Below are positions 1 through 7,702 of a stretch of 64,000 bases of DNA, piece after piece. The position numbers were made by a program, and so were the translations under genes. Below the pieces are notes generated by a model. The model had not been told where the DNA came from. It saw only the letters and a program-made list of their open reading frames with translations, and ran no database searches. The DNA comes from Bradyrhizobium forestalis (lineage in GTDB: Bacteria > Pseudomonadota > Alphaproteobacteria > Rhizobiales > Xanthobacteraceae): the NCBI RefSeq assembly GCF_002795245.1, contig NZ_PGVG01000023.1, positions 1 through 64,000 on the forward strand, given 5' to 3'. Within the stretch, counting starts at the first letter, position 1, and the number at the start of each line of letters is the position of its first letter.

Positions 1-261
1 CCGGACCCAGAAGCGCCGGCGGGCCTCCAGATCTGCACGATCGTCAAGATCTTCCGGGACCGCGAGGTCCCGCCGGCGTCAGATCTTCCATCAGGAAGAC
101 GCCAACAACATGCAATCCGGGACCCATGACCACAGGGAGTGGTTTGGCGAAGACTGGTCGTTCAGTACTGCGACCATCCACAACGATAAATCACGCGGTA
201 TGGGTCGTGCGCGGGGACGACAGCGGAGTATGAGGCGCGGTCGTGCGCCTCTCAGCCGGCC
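1..261. other. Left-edge stretch; possible 3' end of a truncated + strand gene
   Basis: Frame 1 on the + strand is open from the first base to a TGA at 124-126, and its first 26 codons mostly end in G or C, as a real coding tail would here. The peptide (about 41 residues) matches no family I recognise. A 10-bp inverted repeat (CGCCGGCGGG at 14-23, its complement at 69-78) lies inside it. From 127 to 261 I see no gene, only the region downstream of the minus-strand dehydrogenase. Sequence left of the window is needed to decide. Confidence 0.25.
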
Positions 262-1227
262 TCAATACCCCCTGACCCGGTCCACCACGTTCCCCAACGC
301 GCCGCCCGCCTCGAAGCGCGCGATCTGCTCGGCGACATAGGCCGAGATGGCATCGGCGTCGGTGTCGGCGGCGTTGTGCGGCGTCAGCACCACTTTGGGA
401 TGGGTCCAGAAGCGGCTGTCCGCCGGCTGCGGCTCCTGGACGAAGACGTCGAGCGAGGCGGCGCCCAGCGTGCCGTCGTCGAGGCAGGCGAGAATGTCGG
501 CTTCGTTCTGCAGGCCGCCGCGGCCGGCATTGATCAGCACCGGCGCGCCGAGCGGGCTGCTGTGGTTGAGCTTTGCGAAGACGTCGCGGTTGAGGATGCC
601 GTGCGTGTCAGGCGTCAGAGGCAACAGTGACACCAGAATGTCGGTCTTGCGCAGGAACGCGTCCATGCCTGCAGTGCCATGGAAGCATTCGACGCCCTCG
701 ATCGTGCGCGGGCTGCGGCTCCAGCCGGCGACGCGGAAGCCGAGCCGTCGCAGCACGTCTGCGGCATCCGCGCCCAGTGTGCCCAACCCCATGACGCCGA
801 CCGTGATCGCGCTCGCGGGCCACTGATATTTGGGCTCCCAGCGCTTCACACGCTGCGACTCCCGCAAGTACAGCTCCTGGCGGTGATGCATCAGCACGTG
901 CAGCACGACATATTCGGTCATACGGTTGGTCAGGTCGGGCACGGCGACGCGCACCAGCGGCACATCGGGCAGGCTCTTGTCCGCCATCAGCGCATCGACG
1001 CCGGCGCCGAGATTGAAGATCGCACGCAGATTGGGAAACGAGCCGAGATCGCCCGGCACCGGCTTCCACACCGCCGCATAGTGCACCTCGGCCGGATCGA
1101 GCCCGGAATCGGGCAGCAGTACTACGCGGCGGCCGCCGCAGACCGAATCGAACCGAGCCTTCCAGCGCTCCGGCAGCCAGTTCTGCTGCGTGCTGTTGAT
1201 CAGGACGGCCAGTGTGCCCAGGGTCAT
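262..1227 (-). CDS. D-2-hydroxyacid dehydrogenase, glyoxylate/hydroxypyruvate reductase A type
   Basis: A 321-residue cytosolic NAD(P)H-dependent oxidoreductase that probably reduces glyoxylate or hydroxypyruvate. The Rossmann motif GVMGLGTLG is mid-protein, followed by INAGRGG, the catalytic-acid region DVFVQEPQP and the catalytic His in TPHNAA, the standard order for this family. The open frame extends to 1293, but I start at the ATG at 1225-1227, where similarity begins (MTLGTLAVLINS) and the extra 22 residues are unlike the family. It is divergent from the YCII/ECF gene pair, and the 137-bp gap carries the ECF42-like promoter on the other strand. Substrate is inferred from family only. 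Confidence 0.85.
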   Translation of the reverse strand: MTLGTLAVLINSTQQNWLPERWKARFDSVCGGRRVVLLPDSGLDPAEVHYAAVWKPVPGDLGSFPNLRAIFNLGAGVDALMADKSLPDVPLVRVAVPDLTNRMTEYVVLHVLMHHRQELYLRESQRVKRWEPKYQWPASAITVGVMGLGTLGADAADVLRRLGFRVAGWSRSPRTIEGVECFHGTAGMDAFLRKTDILVSLLPLTPDTHGILNRDVFAKLNHSSPLGAPVLINAGRGGLQNEADILACLDDGTLGAASLDVFVQEPQPADSRFWTHPKVVLTPHNAADTDADAISAYVAEQIARFEAGGALGNVVDRVRGY

Positions 1228-1309
1228 TCGTGCCTCGTCGGTTCCGCTTGAGAAGGACCCTCCTTGGCATGATCTGCTGGATTTTTCCTGCAAATTTTTT
1301 CCGCAGCCC

Positions 1310-1336
1310 TGTCGGCGCGGGGCATATTGGCGCGTC
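1310..1336 (+). promoter_or_regulatory. ECF42-like promoter of the YCII-sigma operon
   Basis: TGTCGG at 1310-1315, exactly 17 bp, then CGTC at 1333-1336, ending 28 bp before the YCII start codon. The same arrangement occurs at 3151-3177 and 6665-6691. From memory, ECF42 sigma factors use a -35 of TGTCGA and a -10 of CGAC or CGTC; that is knowledge of the group, not shown here. Autoregulation of the downstream sigma gene is the inference. Confidence 0.6.
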
Positions 1337-1364
1337 TTCAGAACAGACGAGGAAAGTGCCGCCC

Positions 1365-1733
1365 ATGCTTTACGCCATTCTCTGCTATCACGATGAGGAC
1401 TTCGTCGGCTCCTGGAGCAAGGACCAGGACGAGGCCGTGATGAAGAAGCTTGCCGTGGTGCAGGAGAAGCTCACCAAACAGGGCCGGCTCGGGCCGGTGG
1501 CGCGGCTGTTGCCGACGACTGCGGCGGCGACCCTGCGCAAGGAGGACCCGCCGCTGGTGCTCGACGGCCCCTATGCCGAGACCAAGGAGCAGCTGCTCGG
1601 CTTCTACATCGTCGACTGCAAGAACCTCGACGACGCGCTCGACGTCGCACGCGAGCTGGGCGCCGCCAATCCCGGCGGCGCCTACGAGGTGCGTCCCGTC
1701 GGCGTGTTCCGGCCCGGAGGAAACCTGACGTGA
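1365..1733 (+). CDS. YCII-related DGPF-family protein
   Basis: A 122-residue dimeric alpha-beta barrel protein of the YciI/DGPF family; its molecular function is unknown. The signature appears as LDGPYAETKEQLLGFYIVDC, with Tyr in place of the usual Phe of DGPF. The frame is open from 1212, but GAGGAAAG at 1350-1357 sits correctly before the ATG at 1365. The stop codon overlaps the GTG start of the sigma factor by 4 bp, so the two are translationally coupled. This DGPF-sigma pairing is the known hallmark of ECF42 loci. Confidence 0.88.
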   Translation: MLYAILCYHDEDFVGSWSKDQDEAVMKKLAVVQEKLTKQGRLGPVARLLPTTAAATLRKEDPPLVLDGPYAETKEQLLGFYIVDCKNLDDALDVARELGAANPGGAYEVRPVGVFRPGGNLT

Positions 1734-3016
1734 GCGAGGCCGACACCGCCTGGATCGAGACTGCGCTGACCTCGGCGCGACCCCAGGCGGTGGGTGCGCT
1801 GCTGCGCTATTTCCGCGATCTCGACACCGCAGAGGAGGCGTTTCAGAACGCCTGCCTGCGCGCGCTGAAGACCTGGCCGCAGAACGGGCCGCCGCGCGAT
1901 CCCGCAGCCTGGCTGATCATGGTCGGCCGCAACGTTGCGATCGACGAGGTGCGGCGCGCCCGCAAGCAGCAGCCGCTGCCCGAGGACGACCAGGCGATTT
2001 CCGATCTCGATGACGCCGAAGGTGCGCTCGCCGAGCGGCTCGACGGTTCGCACTATCGCGACGACATTTTGCGGCTGATGTTCATCTGCTGCCATCCAGG
2101 GCTGCCGGCGACGCAGCAGATCGCGCTGGCGCTGCGCATCGTCTCAGGCCTCACGGTGAAGCAGATCGCGCGCGCCTTCCTGGTCTCGGAGGCCGCGATG
2201 GAGCAGCGCATCACGCGCGCCAAGGCGAAGGTCGCCGAGGCCGGGGCGCCGTTCGAGACGCCCGGCGCGGTCGAGCGCTCCGAACGGCTCGCCGGCGTTG
2301 CCGCGATGATCTACCTGATCTTCAACGAAGGCTATTCGGCAAGCGGCGACACCGCCGAAATCAGGAAGCCGCTGTGCGAGGAGGCGATCCGGCTGGCGCG
2401 GTTGCTGCTGCGGCTGTTTCCGAGCGAGCCGGAGATCATGGGCCTGACGGCGCTGATCCTGTTACAACACGCGCGCAGCGCCGCGCGCTTTGCCGAGGAT
2501 GGATCGCTGATCCTGCTGGACGATCAGGATCGTTCCTTGTGGAACGGCACCATGATCGCCGAAGGCCTCGCGCTGATCGACAAGGCGATGCGCCACCGCC
2601 GCAGCGGGCCCTACCAGATCCAGGCCGCGATCGCCGCGCTGCATGCGCGCGCAGCGACGCCGGAGGAGACCGACTGGGCCCAGATCGACCTGCTCTACGG
2701 CGCGCTCGAAGTGGTGCAGCCCTCGCCGGTGGTGACGCTCAACCGCGCCGTCGCGGTCTCCAAGGTGCGCGGGCCGCAGGCCGCGCTCGATCTGATCGAG
2801 CCGCTGGCGCCGAAGCTCGCCAACTACTTTCATTTCTACGGCGTGCGCGGCGCCTTCCTGATGCAGCTCGGCCGCAACGACGAAGCCCGCGTCGCCTTCG
2901 ACCGTGCCATCGCGCTCGCCAATACGTCGGCCGAAGCCGCTCACATCCGCATGCATCTCGACCGCCTGATCCGCGACAGCCAGCCGAAGGCAAAGGAAAG
3001 CGCGAAGGCGAAATAG
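1730..3016 (+). CDS. ECF RNA polymerase sigma factor, ECF42 type (DUF6596 C-terminal domain)
   Basis: A 428-residue sigma factor, about twice the length of a minimal ECF sigma. Region 2 lies near residues 25-80 (DTAEEAFQNACLRALKTW) and region 4 near 120-165 (TVKQIARAFLVSEAAMEQR), followed by roughly 250 residues of helical TPR-like extension (FNEGYSAS, TLNRAVAVS), typical of the ECF42 group. No anti-sigma gene is adjacent, which fits the idea that the C-terminal extension controls activity. GTG start at 1730, overlapping the YCII stop. Proposed targets in this window are the three units with TGTCGR-N17-CGTC sites. Confidence 0.9.
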   Translation: MSEADTAWIETALTSARPQAVGALLRYFRDLDTAEEAFQNACLRALKTWPQNGPPRDPAAWLIMVGRNVAIDEVRRARKQQPLPEDDQAISDLDDAEGALAERLDGSHYRDDILRLMFICCHPGLPATQQIALALRIVSGLTVKQIARAFLVSEAAMEQRITRAKAKVAEAGAPFETPGAVERSERLAGVAAMIYLIFNEGYSASGDTAEIRKPLCEEAIRLARLLLRLFPSEPEIMGLTALILLQHARSAARFAEDGSLILLDDQDRSLWNGTMIAEGLALIDKAMRHRRSGPYQIQAAIAALHARAATPEETDWAQIDLLYGALEVVQPSPVVTLNRAVAVSKVRGPQAALDLIEPLAPKLANYFHFYGVRGAFLMQLGRNDEARVAFDRAIALANTSAEAAHIRMHLDRLIRDSQPKAKESAKAK

Positions 3017-3150
3017 GGCAGGGTGCCTTCACATCGTCATGCCCGGGCTCGGCCCGGCCACCCACGTTTTTGTAGCGGCGGCAAAGAACGTGGATGACCA
3101 ACCCCCGGCCGTGACGCTGAGCGAGCAGCTCAAAAAAGTTCACTCCGAAT

Positions 3151-3177
3151 TGTCGACTCCCGCCGTTCCCCTTCGTC
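3151..3177 (+). promoter_or_regulatory. ECF42-like promoter of the SRPBCC-VOC unit
   Basis: TGTCGA at 3151-3156, exactly 17 bp, CGTC at 3174-3177, then a GGGAG ribosome site and the ATG at 3204. The -35 is identical to the ECF42 consensus as I remember it. It begins a unit directly downstream of the sigma gene. Confidence 0.6.
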
Positions 3178-3203
3178 TTAGTTCCGTATCCAGGGAGTCG
3201 CCC

Positions 3204-3744
3204 ATGCTGAAAGCCGTCACCGTCATCGCCATCGTCCTCGCGGCCGGACTTGCGGGCATCCTCGTCTTCGCCCTGACGAAACCCGACACGTTCCGTGTCG
3301 AGCGCTCGCTCGCCGTGAAGGCGCCGGCCGATGCGATCTATCCGCTGGTCGCTGATTTCCATCGCTGGACCGCCTGGTCGCCCTATGAGGGGCGCGATCC
3401 CGCCATGAAGCGGACGTTCGGGGGAACCGCGGCGGGAAAGGGTGCGACCTATGCCTGGGACGGCAACAACAATGTCGGTGCCGGCCATATGGAGATCCTG
3501 GAGGCGAACGGACCGTCAAAGCTCCGCATCAAGCTCGATTTCGAGCGGCCGTTCGAAGGTCACAACACCGCCGAGTTCACCTTTGTGCCGCAAGGCGATG
3601 CCACACTGGTCACATGGGCGATGTACGGGTCCGGCTCCGTTCCTGTCCAAATTGATGCAGGTGTTCCTCAACATGGACAGCATGATCGGCAAGGATTTCG
3701 AGGCCGGCCTCGCTAGCCTGAAGAAGCTCACCGAGAAGCCATAA
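3204..3744 (+). pseudogene. SRPBCC (START/AHSA1-like) protein, interrupted by a +1 frameshift
   Basis: The start (MLKAVTVIAIVLAAGLAGILV) is a membrane anchor of about 22 residues preceded by CAGGGAG. An SRPBCC fold follows (VERSLAVKAPADAIYPLVADFHRW, then TFVPQGDATLVTWAMYG). After WAMYG the reading frame fails. The expected ending, GPAPFLSKLMQVFLNMDSMI and on to LTEKP, continues in the next frame to 3744. The break maps to the GGG at 3627-3629; deleting one G restores a protein of about 179 residues. Either a real frameshift or a homopolymer error. It sits in the presumed ECF42 regulon ahead of the VOC gene. Confidence 0.75.
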
Positions 3745-3774
3745 GCCTCACTGCAAACGAAGAGGAGAGAAACG

Positions 3775-4188
3775 ATGCTCAATCCCTATCTGTTCTATCA
3801 GGACACTTGCGAAGCGGCATTCAACTATTACGCCAAGGTTTTGGGCGGCAAGATCGATGCAATGATGCGGTCCTCGGACGCACCGCCGGAGGTGCCGGCC
3901 GCGCCTGGCCGAGAGAGGATGATCATGCATGCGCGGATGTCGCTCCCCGACGGCGGCGTGCTGATGGCCTCCGACGCGCCGGCCGAGCACTTTCACAAGC
4001 CGCAAGGCTTCTCGATCTCGCTCACGGTCACGGACCCCGCGGATGGCGAGCGCAAGTTCAACGCGCTCGCCGACGGCGGCAGCGTCACCATGCCCTTCAG
4101 CAAGACGTTCTGGGCCAAGGGCTTTGGCATGTGCGTCGACAAATACGGCATTCCCTGGATGGTGAACTGCCCAGCGGAAGGCATGTGA
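3775..4188 (+). CDS. VOC-family protein, PhnB/glyoxalase-like
   Basis: A 137-residue protein of the vicinal-oxygen-chelate superfamily, PhnB/3-demethylubiquinone-9 methyltransferase-like subgroup. The family pattern is clear: NPYLFYQDTCEAAFNYYAKVLGG at the N terminus, then MIMHARM, MASDAP and GFGMCVDKYGIPWMVNC. A strong ribosome site (AAGAGGAGAG) precedes the ATG. It lies 30 bp after the SRPBCC gene and is probably cotranscribed from 3151-3177. VOC and SRPBCC proteins are frequent neighbours of ECF41/42 sigma factors. Substrate unknown. Confidence 0.85.
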   Translation: MLNPYLFYQDTCEAAFNYYAKVLGGKIDAMMRSSDAPPEVPAAPGRERMIMHARMSLPDGGVLMASDAPAEHFHKPQGFSISLTVTDPADGERKFNALADGGSVTMPFSKTFWAKGFGMCVDKYGIPWMVNCPAEGM

Positions 4189-4223
4189 CGGGCGCGAGCG
4201 CGCGCAATCCGCTGAGTTGCGAT

Positions 4224-4252
4224 CCCCTCTCTCCAATGCTGCGGGAGAGGGG
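4224..4252. repeat. Short palindromic repeat, CCCTCTC/GAGAGGG family
   Basis: CCCCTCTC at 4224-4231 and GAGAGGGG at 4245-4252 form an 8-bp stem. It resembles the ends of the larger element at 20568-20706 and lies between the convergent VOC gene and the minus-strand secreted protein, where it may also act as a terminator. Confidence 0.45.
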
Positions 4253-4298
4253 ACACGCATGGACTCGTTGCGTCACGCGTCGATCGGCCGTTTGTCCC

Positions 4299-4649
4299 TC
4301 ACCGGATTGATCCGGTGACGTCCTCGCGCGGCGGCGACGATTCCACGCAGCGAGGGCAGATCACGAGCCTGCTGCCGAGCTGCCTGTCGTTCTCCGCCTG
4401 TATTTCGTCATGGACCGCCCACCACGCTTCGGAATATGGGCGCAAAGTGCCGAGCACCCTTTCCCGTTCCTGATTGGGATCACTTGCCGCGGGCGCATGA
4501 TCCGTGACGTGCCGCTTCGCGACACGAGGGCGGTTCGGATCCTTGCCAAGACCATCCCACGCGATGGAGCGACCTTCCTGCGCTGCAGCGCCTGCGCATC
4601 CGATCAGCGCTGTGCAAAAAGTGAGCAAGATGAAGCCGTGTCGAATCAT
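4299..4649 (-). CDS. Secreted or lipoprotein-type hypothetical protein
   Basis: 116 residues from the ATG at 4647-4649, chosen because a signal sequence starts there (MIRHGFILLTFCTALIGCAG); the frame is open further upstream without support. LIGC fits a lipobox, although cleavage after the AAA that follows is also possible. The mature part is polar, has a Trp pair (YSEAWWAVHDEI) and a CPRC pair near the end. No known domain recognised. Expected in the periplasm or attached to a membrane. Confidence 0.55.
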   Translation of the reverse strand: MIRHGFILLTFCTALIGCAGAAAQEGRSIAWDGLGKDPNRPRVAKRHVTDHAPAASDPNQERERVLGTLRPYSEAWWAVHDEIQAENDRQLGSRLVICPRCVESSPPREDVTGSIR

Positions 4650-4929
4650 GCCGGGCCTTCGCTGCGTATGCGACGCGCAGAATCCGCATGAGACATGCGC
4701 GTCATGTCGGTTCAATGGAACTCAAGGCAAAACAAATTTGCCAGCATGGCCGAATATGAGTCGTGCTTTCGCATCACTTTGCGGGCGCAGTGAGGCCGCT
4801 TCGTGAAAACCAACTGCATCGCACAACAATTGGCGCAATATTGGGCTGTGATCTGCACGCCAGAATCGTTATTGGTGATTCATAAAAGTTACAAACTGGG
4901 ATGGACGTCACTTGCAAGGGGAGCGACCG
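4650..4929. other. AT-richer intergenic stretch, no gene seen
   Basis: About 280 bp, visibly richer in A/T than its surroundings. Nothing longer than chance reads well in any frame; the 78-codon frame at 4803-5039 has poor codon use and no ribosome site. It probably carries the promoters of the flanking minus-strand gene and of the small reading frame at 4930. Confidence 0.4.
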
Positions 4930-5022
4930 ATGGCGGCGGCGCTACAGATCAACTTTGCTCTTTGGGGAATGCTCATCTGCGCCAGCGCAAAGCTGGTACC
5001 GGTGATACAGACTCTCTTTTGA
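4930..5022 (+). CDS. Candidate 30-residue hydrophobic small protein
   Basis: An ATG at 4930 opens a 30-codon frame ending in TGA at 5020-5022. AAGGGGAG about 7 bases upstream is a good ribosome-binding site. The peptide starts MAAALQINFALWGMLICASA and has one hydrophobic segment that could cross the inner membrane once. Too short for family assignment; supported only by start signal, spacing and hydrophobicity. It may be chance. Confidence 0.35.
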   Translation: MAAALQINFALWGMLICASAKLVPVIQTLF

Positions 5023-5181
5023 AGGCAGCCAGCGCCTGATGGCGCAGATCACCCGGCGCGCACGCTGCATGTGAGCGCAGGGAACATGGCGTATGGCCTG
5101 GACCAGCCAAGCAGATCGCCTTCAATGTGACGCGGTTCACGGAGCTCATTCCCGTCACACGCGTGGCAGCTGCCAGCCTCG

Positions 5182-5619
5182 TCACCGGCACCGCGGATAG
5201 ATCGCGGCGAGATCGCGCCCCTTCAACAGCAGCAGCCGTGAGCTCAAGCCGCCACGGCGGCTGATCCAGTCGCGCACCGGGCCGGGATAGGCGGCAAGCA
5301 CCGCGACCGATGCCTCCGGCTCGGCATAGAAGCGCCCGCGCCGGTCCACCGAGCGCGCGGCGTGGAAGCCGAGCACGGCGCGCTTGGTGACGCAGATGCG
5401 CTCGCCCGGCACGATGCTCAGCACCAGCGTGCAGGCGGACAGGCAGGGACCGTCGATCACCACGCGCTCGCCGCTCTCGCGCACTTTCTCGAACAGATCG
5501 AGGAACGGCCCGACCTGTCCGCCCGGAGACTGGATGATGCGGATCTCTGCCGCGGCGGGCGTGACGGCGAGCAGCGCGGATGCAAGCATCAAGGCTTTGA
5601 GGAAGGTGATGCGTTGCAT
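5182..5619 (-). CDS. Periplasmic ClpP/crotonase-fold-like protein (COG3904 type)
   Basis: 145 residues from the ATG at 5617-5619, preceded by GGTGGAGA; a signal peptide (MQRITFLKALMLASALLAVT) with cleavage after AAA follows at once. The motif GPCLSACTLVLSIVPGERIC resembles the serine-containing strand-turn of the predicted periplasmic ClpP-like family COG3904, with Ser in the SAC triplet as possible nucleophile, and LGFHAA as the usual His region. Catalysis is not proven; many members are annotated only as hypothetical. The open frame upstream of 5619 lies in repeat sequence and is not used. Confidence 0.65.
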   Translation of the reverse strand: MQRITFLKALMLASALLAVTPAAAEIRIIQSPGGQVGPFLDLFEKVRESGERVVIDGPCLSACTLVLSIVPGERICVTKRAVLGFHAARSVDRRGRFYAEPEASVAVLAAYPGPVRDWISRRGGLSSRLLLLKGRDLAAIYPRCR

Positions 5620-5642
5620 GAAATCTCCACCAACTCGATTTT

Positions 5643-5713
5643 GTAGGGTGGGGTACGCCCAACGGCCCGCGCTTTGCGCGGCCCGCAGTGCTAACCCACC
5701 CCACATGCCCTAC
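5643..5713. repeat. REP-like palindromic element
   Basis: Ends are TAGGGTGGGGTA and a near-complement, TAACCCACCCCAC followed by GCCCTA; the centre GGCCCGCGC-TTT-GCGCGGCC is a second hairpin. Such GTAGGGTGGG elements are common between genes in Bradyrhizobium-type genomes (family knowledge). It abuts the stop codon of the SDR gene and may serve as its 3' hairpin. Confidence 0.5.
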
Positions 5714-6498
5714 CCGTTGCGCCTCTGCCCACGCAGCGTCGGCAGGCCGATACCCGCCGCATCGAAGCCACCATCCACGGCCAAAATTTGGCCGGTGATG
5801 TAGCTCGCGCGGCCCGAGCACAGGAAATAGATCGCTTCCGCGAGCTCCTCTTCCAGGCCGTAGCGGTTGAGCGGAATGGCGTCGTGATAGTCGGCGCGGA
5901 TCTCCTTGGTGTGCACCTGCTTCGCCATCGCGGTGTCGACCGGTCCCGGCGCGACAGCGTTGACGCGGATGTTGAGGGAGGCGAGCTCGACCGCGAGCTG
6001 CTTGGTGAGGTGCGCAAGGCCCGCCTTGCTGGTGCCGTAGGCCGAGCGCAGCGTCGAAGCGCGTACAGCCGAGATCGAAGTGATGTTGACGATGGCGCCG
6101 CCATTGCCGTCGCGCATCAAGGGCACCGCCGCCTTGGTGCAGAGGAACGGTCCGGTGAGGTTGACCTCGAGCACGCGGCGCCAGTCAGCCTCTGACGTCT
6201 CCATCAGCGGCGCGAACACCGCGATGCCGGCGTTGTTGACCAGCGCATCCAAGCGGCCGAACCGCTGCTCGATCGTCGTCATTGCGGCGTTGACCGCGGC
6301 CGCGTCCGAAACGTCGCAGGTCAGCGCCAGCGTCGCTTCGCTTCGGCCGATTTCGGCGACCGCGCGGCTGAGCAGTTCGCCCTCGATGTCGAGCAGCGCC
6401 ACGCGCCAGCCCTCGGCCAAGAATTTCTTCGCGGTCGCAAGCCCGATGCCGCGTGCGGCTCCGGTGACGAGGGCGACTTTTTGCGGGGCTTGCGGCAT
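5710..6498 (-). CDS. SDR-family NAD(P)-dependent oxidoreductase
   Basis: 262 residues, the usual length of a classical short-chain dehydrogenase/reductase. Visible are the cofactor motif TGAARGIG (residues 12-19), NNAG, the Ser of the catalytic site in ITSISAV, the YGTSK catalytic Tyr-Lys pair and the PG motif (APGPVDT). D37 after the second strand (LLDIEG) suggests NAD over NADP. Substrate cannot be read from sequence. It is divergent from the DGPF gene at 6766. Confidence 0.88.
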   Translation of the reverse strand: MPQAPQKVALVTGAARGIGLATAKKFLAEGWRVALLDIEGELLSRAVAEIGRSEATLALTCDVSDAAAVNAAMTTIEQRFGRLDALVNNAGIAVFAPLMETSEADWRRVLEVNLTGPFLCTKAAVPLMRDGNGGAIVNITSISAVRASTLRSAYGTSKAGLAHLTKQLAVELASLNIRVNAVAPGPVDTAMAKQVHTKEIRADYHDAIPLNRYGLEEELAEAIYFLCSGRASYITGQILAVDGGFDAAGIGLPTLRGQRRNG

Positions 6499-6664
6499 TG
6501 GCTGATCTGTCCTGTGTCCGGGAGGGTGGCGCGAGAGCGCCGGCCCCTTTTACTGCGCTTTCGTTCCCCCAAGAAAGGCCTCGAGCCGTGCCTATCGGGC
6601 CCGATGCGGCCCAGAAGGCGCCAGCCGCGGTTGCGCTGCGGCCCCCAAATAATTTCTGCCCCGC

Positions 6665-6691
6665 TGTCGGCCCGGCGGAAGGTCGTTCGTC
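6665..6691 (+). promoter_or_regulatory. ECF42-like promoter of the second YCII unit
   Basis: TGTCGG at 6665-6670, exactly 17 bp, CGTC at 6688-6691; third copy of the motif and identical in its boxes and spacing to the one at 1310-1336. The leader to the ATG at 6766 is about 68 bases. Confidence 0.55.
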
Positions 6692-6765
6692 TTGGAGGGG
6701 AACGCGGGCCAGCTGTTTTCGCCCGCTGGAAATATCGGAATGACTGAGAGCAGCGAGGAAGTTCC

Positions 6766-7170
6766 ATGCGATTCATGATGCTGATGATCCCGCTCGGCTA
6801 CGAGAGCGCACCGCCGGACGTGCAGCTCGATCCGGAGCGCGTTGCGGCGATGATGCGTTACAACGAGGCGCTGAAGGATGCCGGCGTGTTGATCACGCTC
6901 GACGGCCTGCACCCGCCCTCGATGGGCGCACGCGTCTCGTTCGCCACCGGCAAGCCCATCGTCACGGACGGGCCGTTCACTGAAGCCAAGGAGGTCCTGG
7001 GCGGCTACTGGATGATCGAGGTCGCCTCGCGCGCCGAGGCGATCGCCTGGGCCAAGAAGTGTCCGGCCTCGCCCAACGAGATCATCGAGATCCGGCAGGT
7101 GCAGGAGATGAGCGATTTTCCGCCCGACGTGCAGCAGGCCGCCGCCGGTTTCGACGAACTGAAGAAGTAA
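6766..7170 (+). CDS. YciI/DGPF-family protein
   Basis: 134 residues with the full signature TDGPFTEAKEVLGGYWMIEV, a dimeric alpha-beta barrel. GAGGAAG precedes the ATG. It differs clearly from the sigma-linked copy at 1365 (MRFMMLMIP start, extra C-terminal segment), so the two are diverged family members rather than a recent duplication. The third promoter-like site lies upstream. In ECF42 loci these proteins are the main regulon members; their biochemical role is unknown. Confidence 0.87.
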   Translation: MRFMMLMIPLGYESAPPDVQLDPERVAAMMRYNEALKDAGVLITLDGLHPPSMGARVSFATGKPIVTDGPFTEAKEVLGGYWMIEVASRAEAIAWAKKCPASPNEIIEIRQVQEMSDFPPDVQQAAAGFDELKK

Positions 7171-7229
7171 CCGCAGCCGCCGCGATGAGATCGCGGCTGT
7201 CGTCTATCGATCAACAGAGGAGAAAACCC

Positions 7230-7595
7230 ATGAGCGCTGAACACAAATTCCTCGCCGTCTATCTCGGCAGCATGACCGGATCGAAAATGGCGGCCTGGCG
7301 CGCGCTGCCCGAGGCCGAACGGAAGGCGAAGGAGAAGGAGGGCATGGCTGCCTGGCACGGCTGGGTCGAGAAGCACAAGTCCGTCATCGTCGAGATGGGT
7401 GGCCCGCTCGGCAAGACCCGCAGGATCGACGCGAATGGCATCACCGAGGTCAGCAACGCGCTGACCGGCTTCACGGTGGTGCGCGCCGCCTCGCAGGAGG
7501 AAGCTGCAAAACTGTTCGAGAACCATCCGCATTTTGCGATCTTCCCGGGCGAGGCGATCGAGGTCATGCCCGTGCTGGCCATTCCCCAACTGTAG
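7230..7595 (+). CDS. YCII-like small protein
   Basis: 121 residues from the ATG at 7230, chosen for the ribosome site AGAGGAGAA; the open frame upstream overlaps the previous gene and is not used. The fold pattern resembles YCII proteins (KFLAVYLGSMTG at the start, VIVEMGGPLGKTRRI, ALTGFTVVRAASQEEAAKLF and a HPHF-IFPGEAIEVMPV end), but DGPF is absent. It lies 59 bp after the DGPF gene, probably one operon. Function unknown; likely part of the same stress-responsive set. Confidence 0.75.
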   Translation: MSAEHKFLAVYLGSMTGSKMAAWRALPEAERKAKEKEGMAAWHGWVEKHKSVIVEMGGPLGKTRRIDANGITEVSNALTGFTVVRAASQEEAAKLFENHPHFAIFPGEAIEVMPVLAIPQL

Positions 7596-7702
7596 CTCCG
7601 GGAGAGGTCACCTCCGGGCGCGATGCCGACGCATCCGCCCGGCACCACCGTGAAAGTACGGGGTTAATCACGCCGTATCGCCGCTAGTGACCTTCACGCC
7701 CG

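Noticed and set aside
110..340. 76-codon plus-strand frame near the left edge
   Set aside because: Arg-rich, partly antisense to the dehydrogenase gene, no start signal.
4803..5039. 78-codon plus-strand frame
   Set aside because: No ribosome site, no family, poor codon use; the 30-codon frame at 4930 inside it (different phase) has better signals.
7171..7229. A fourth ECF42-like promoter ahead of the 7230 gene
   Set aside because: TGTCGT is present near 7198 but no CGTC or CGAC follows at 17 bp; the gene is more likely cotranscribed with 6766.
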